This document shows, in pieces, positions 60,929-64,000 of a DNA stretch of 64,000 nucleotides. The stretch comes from Sipunculus nudus (Eukaryota; Annelida; Sipuncula; Golfingiida; Sipunculidae): NCBI GenBank assembly GCA_026874595.1, contig CM049316.1, positions 63,531,176 through 63,595,175 on the forward strand, given 5' to 3'. Every line of letters starts with the position of its first letter. The first letter of the stretch is position 1. Below the pieces are notes generated by a model. That model ran no database searches and was not told where the DNA came from. It worked only from the letters and a program-made list of their open reading frames with translations. The position numbers and the translations under genes were made by a program.

Positions 60929-62830
60929 ACTACATATGTACACCAGAATAATTCTATAATGGAGTCTAGGAAAACATAGTATCTTCAAAACCACTATTAT
61001 TAGAGGTGCAGTCAGATTCTTGTCCTTAGTCTCACAGCAGAAAGCAGCGTAGCAAAGGGAGAGAGCGCAGGAGCTGTGGGCTCTCCTATTCTAAAATCAA
61101 GAATCTACCAAGGCAGAATGAGAATTTCAGCTCTTTCTGGGAAAAATGAGAGTTCCCATTCTTTTCAGAAAAAAAATGAAAATCAATTCATAATATCTCT
61201 TGATTCTCATTTTTCTAAAGAGAAAAAAGAATTCTGTTTTTCCCAGGAACAATTAAAAGGAATTCTCATTTTCCCTAGAACTAAATTAATATGGGATATC
61301 GCTAATACCGATACTTTTGTGTTTGGAGGTAGATTATGCCTGCCTGCCTGAAAAATTGCAGGCAAACAACTAGGGGCCCTGTTCAGCCAATTTACTCAAT
61401 GCAGCTGCTTGTGCACTGAGCATGAAAAAGCTCAGAAATGACATACTGCACTAGAACTTTATCTTGTATCAAGGGACTGGCATTATAATGTAGGGCAAAG
61501 CTACACATGTATGGCCTTTCATTTAGGCCTACAGATAAATGTGAGGTTGTTCATTTAACCTTCCTTGAAGCATACCAAGAATTAATTACAGCCTCAATGG
61601 TGTATATAAGCTGGTATAGTGGGGATGGTCAGATAAGACAGTGCTAATGATTGTCTGGCTGAATCACACTTGCCTGCTTATATGGACTTGAAGCTGTGAT
61701 AGCCAGTGGTATTTCTCCTCCATTTACACAAGAGATTACATTACATTGCCTGCAAACAATTTTGTAAAATATCCATATCCTTAAAAGTATAAATAAGGGT
61801 GGGCATGACACGAATTCATTTCGCTCAGTTAATCCTTTACTACCGCCTTCCTATGCCAATCCTCAAAATTTGTGTTTTTATGAAGAATCATTTAGATTTC
61901 AGTCCTTACTTCTGTTATTATATAAATTCAACGACTATGTATTTTTTCGTCAAGTTAATGAAAAATGGACCACTTATTTCTCCAGGAGAGGTCGAGGTTA
62001 TGGAACTCCCAATCTAAAATTCAATGCTCAATGATTCAAGGCTATGTTTACAAGCAGGAAGTAAAAGCCTCACATTTTTAAAGCATTCCATTCAACTGTC
62101 AAGAGACATTGTTGAGAATCTGCTTCCTAGTTTATGGTGTAGTTTAATATTATTCAACAGATAGGTGATATAAAAGAAATGTCAGTGTTTCATTACAGTC
62201 CCTGCATAAACATCTGCTTCTGGGGAGTACTCAATACTATATATTAAGATCCTCTCCTGAAGTATCATTACAATTTTTCATTCAAAATAATATTCAGTGC
62301 TGATAAAATAATATATATGGTCACTGACGGGAATTCGTCTTTGGCTAATCAGTAAAATGTTTCCAACAGTTCAGAACATTCTTTTCAATGCAAACTCGCT
62401 TAGACATTCAGAGAGGTATATTATTTTAATGGGAATTGAAATTTTTCTAAATATTAAGATAGGCTTTCTACTTTATAATACTGGCAGGTTTAATGCTGCA
62501 TTAGGTCTCAGCTCAATCAGTGTACCAAAATCGAGGTGTCACAATGGTCAATGTCTTTCATGATATTAAATGTACTGATCATTAGAGAATCACCATCATC
62601 TGTGCACCAGAAGGGGTGCACAGTGACCCTTCATATATATATATATATATATATTGGCCTAAATATAATTATTTTTGTATAAATTTTAAATGTAAAAAAT
62701 GGCTCAAGAAAGGGTTTCCTTTATTTTTAAAACCAATAAATATCTTCAGGTTCAGACAAATAACAGTTCAGAGTATTAAGGAAGCATCACAGTGAAAATC
62801 AATGCATCTGGAGAGGAACAAATAACACCA
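60929..62830 (+). repeat. 1,901-bp tandem duplication, unit 1
   Basis: CTACATATGTACACC at 60930 recurs at 62831. From there every landmark repeats 1,901 bp downstream to the window end, with only a few single-base differences in about 1.17 kb. Contains a 91-codon frame (GTG start, not credible as a start) at 61076-61351 and a 72-codon frame at 61799-62017 with no family resemblance. Confidence 0.93.
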
Positions 62831-64000
62831 CTACATATGTACACCAGAATAATTCTATAATGGAGTCTAGGAAAACATAGTATCTTCAAAACCACTATTA
62901 TTAGAGGTGCAGTCAGATTCTTGTCCTTAGTCTCACAGCAGAAAGCAGCGAAGCAAAGGGAGAGAGCGCAGGAGCTGTGGGCTCTCCTATTCTAAAATCA
63001 AGAATCTACCAAGGCAGAATGAGAATTTCAGCTCTTTCTGGGAAAAATGAGAGTTCCCATTCTTTTCAGAAAAAAAATGAAAATCAATTCATAATATCTC
63101 TTGATTCTCATTTTTCTAAAGAGAAAAAAGAATTCTGTTTTTCCCAGGAACAATTAAAAGGAATTCTCATTTTCCCTAGAACTAAATTAATATGGGATAT
63201 CGCTAATACCGATACTTTTGTGTTTGGAGGTAGATTATGCCTGCCTGCCTGAAAAATTGCAGGCAAACAACTAGGGGCCCTGTTCAGCCAATTTACTCAA
63301 TGCAGCTGCTTGTGCACTGAGCATGAAAAAGCTCAGAAATGACATACTGCACTAGAACTTTATCTTGTATCAAGGGACTGGCATTATAATGTAGGGCAAA
63401 GCTACACATGTATGGCCTTTCATTTAGGCCTACGGATAAATGTGAGGTTGTTCATTTAACCTTCCTTGAAGCATACCAAGAATTAATTACAGCCTCAATG
63501 GTGTATATAAGCTGGTATAGTGGGGATGGTCAGATAAGACAGTGCTAATGATTGTCTGGCTGAATCACACTTGCCTGCTTATATGGACTTGAAGCTGTGA
63601 TAGCCAGTGGTATTTCTCCTCCATTTACACAAGAGATTACATTACATTGCCTGCAAACAATTTTGTAAAATATCCATATCCTTAAAAGTATAAATAAGGG
63701 TGGGCATGACACGAATTCATTTCGCTCAGTTAATCCTTTACTACCGCCTTCCTATGCCAATCCTCAAAATTTGTTTTTTTATGAAGAATCATTTAGATTT
63801 CAGTCCTTACTTCTGTTATTATATAAATTCAACGACTATGTATTTTTTCGTCAAGTTAATGAAAAATGGACCACTTATTTCTCCAGGAGAGGTCGAGGTT
63901 ATGGAACTCCCAATCTAAAATTCAATGCTCAATGATTCAAGGCTATGTTTACAAGCAGGAAGTAAAAGCCTCACATTTTTAAAGCATTCCATTCAACTGT
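62831..64000 (+). repeat. 1,901-bp tandem duplication, unit 2 (cut by window end)
   Basis: Near-identical to 60930-62099. A short (AT)n at 62634-62655 lies in the part of unit 1 not seen again because the window ends. Confidence 0.93.

Noticed and set aside
61076-61351. 91-codon frame repeated identically at 62977-63252
   Set aside because: Identity reflects a recent DNA duplication, since non-coding flanks are equally identical. The frame starts at GTG and has no recognisable fold.

Overview
The window looks like AT-rich, transposon-dense nuclear DNA of a lophotrochozoan animal, most likely a bivalve mollusc. The clues are spliced genes with GT-AG introns, an intron-free aminergic-type GPCR, long (AT)n tracts, tRNA-derived SINEs, and many short non-autonomous elements whose ends carry GGAC/GACGG-rich stretches of the kind common in bivalve repeats. 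The species assignment is an inference. There are no prokaryotic features. Only two protein-coding genes can be supported, both on the minus strand. REGION BY REGION: 1-9.8 kb is repeats and unassigned DNA. It starts inside a 2.6 kb interspersed element (minus strand). 9.8-11.2 kb is a complete single-exon class A GPCR of 451 aa, aminergic/histamine H3-muscarinic-like. It has a 36-bp minisatellite and a possible 5' exon/promoter upstream (11.5-12.6 kb). 13.6-14.1 kb is the 3' end of a dead LINE. 14.9-16.5 kb is a hAT-like element. 17-24 kb is mostly unassigned, with (AT)n tracts and a SINE. 24-28 kb holds palindrome-ended, tandem-repeat-bearing interspersed elements. 29.1-31.2 kb is a 2.1 kb foldback element with long inverted repeats. 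34.35-34.64 kb is a young SINE with a 16-bp target duplication. 35.7-36.0 kb is a tRNA-like element with inverted ends, held between two (AT)n tracts. 36.9-52.9 kb is the last six recognisable exons of a single-pass membrane protein. It has one C2H2 zinc finger, a cysteine-rich segment, a transmembrane helix and a basic tail. Its introns are full of the same repeats, including a hAT-like element with an 8-bp target duplication. 53-55 kb is a second hAT-like element with an 8-bp duplication, nested in an older repeat. 55-61 kb is minisatellite-like or unassigned. 60.9-64 kb is a nearly identical 1.9 kb tandem duplication cut by the window end. FUNCTION: the two genes show no sign of working together. 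The GPCR should signal at the cell surface in response to an unknown ligand, probably an amine. The membrane protein is not recognised by name. Its positive-inside tail predicts that the zinc finger faces the lumen or outside, which is the most unusual protein-level observation here. Most of the other structure comes from transposons: four non-autonomous classes (palindrome-ended tandem-repeat elements, hAT-like elements, foldback elements and GGATCCAGG-ended MITEs), some nested in one another so that insertion order can be read.
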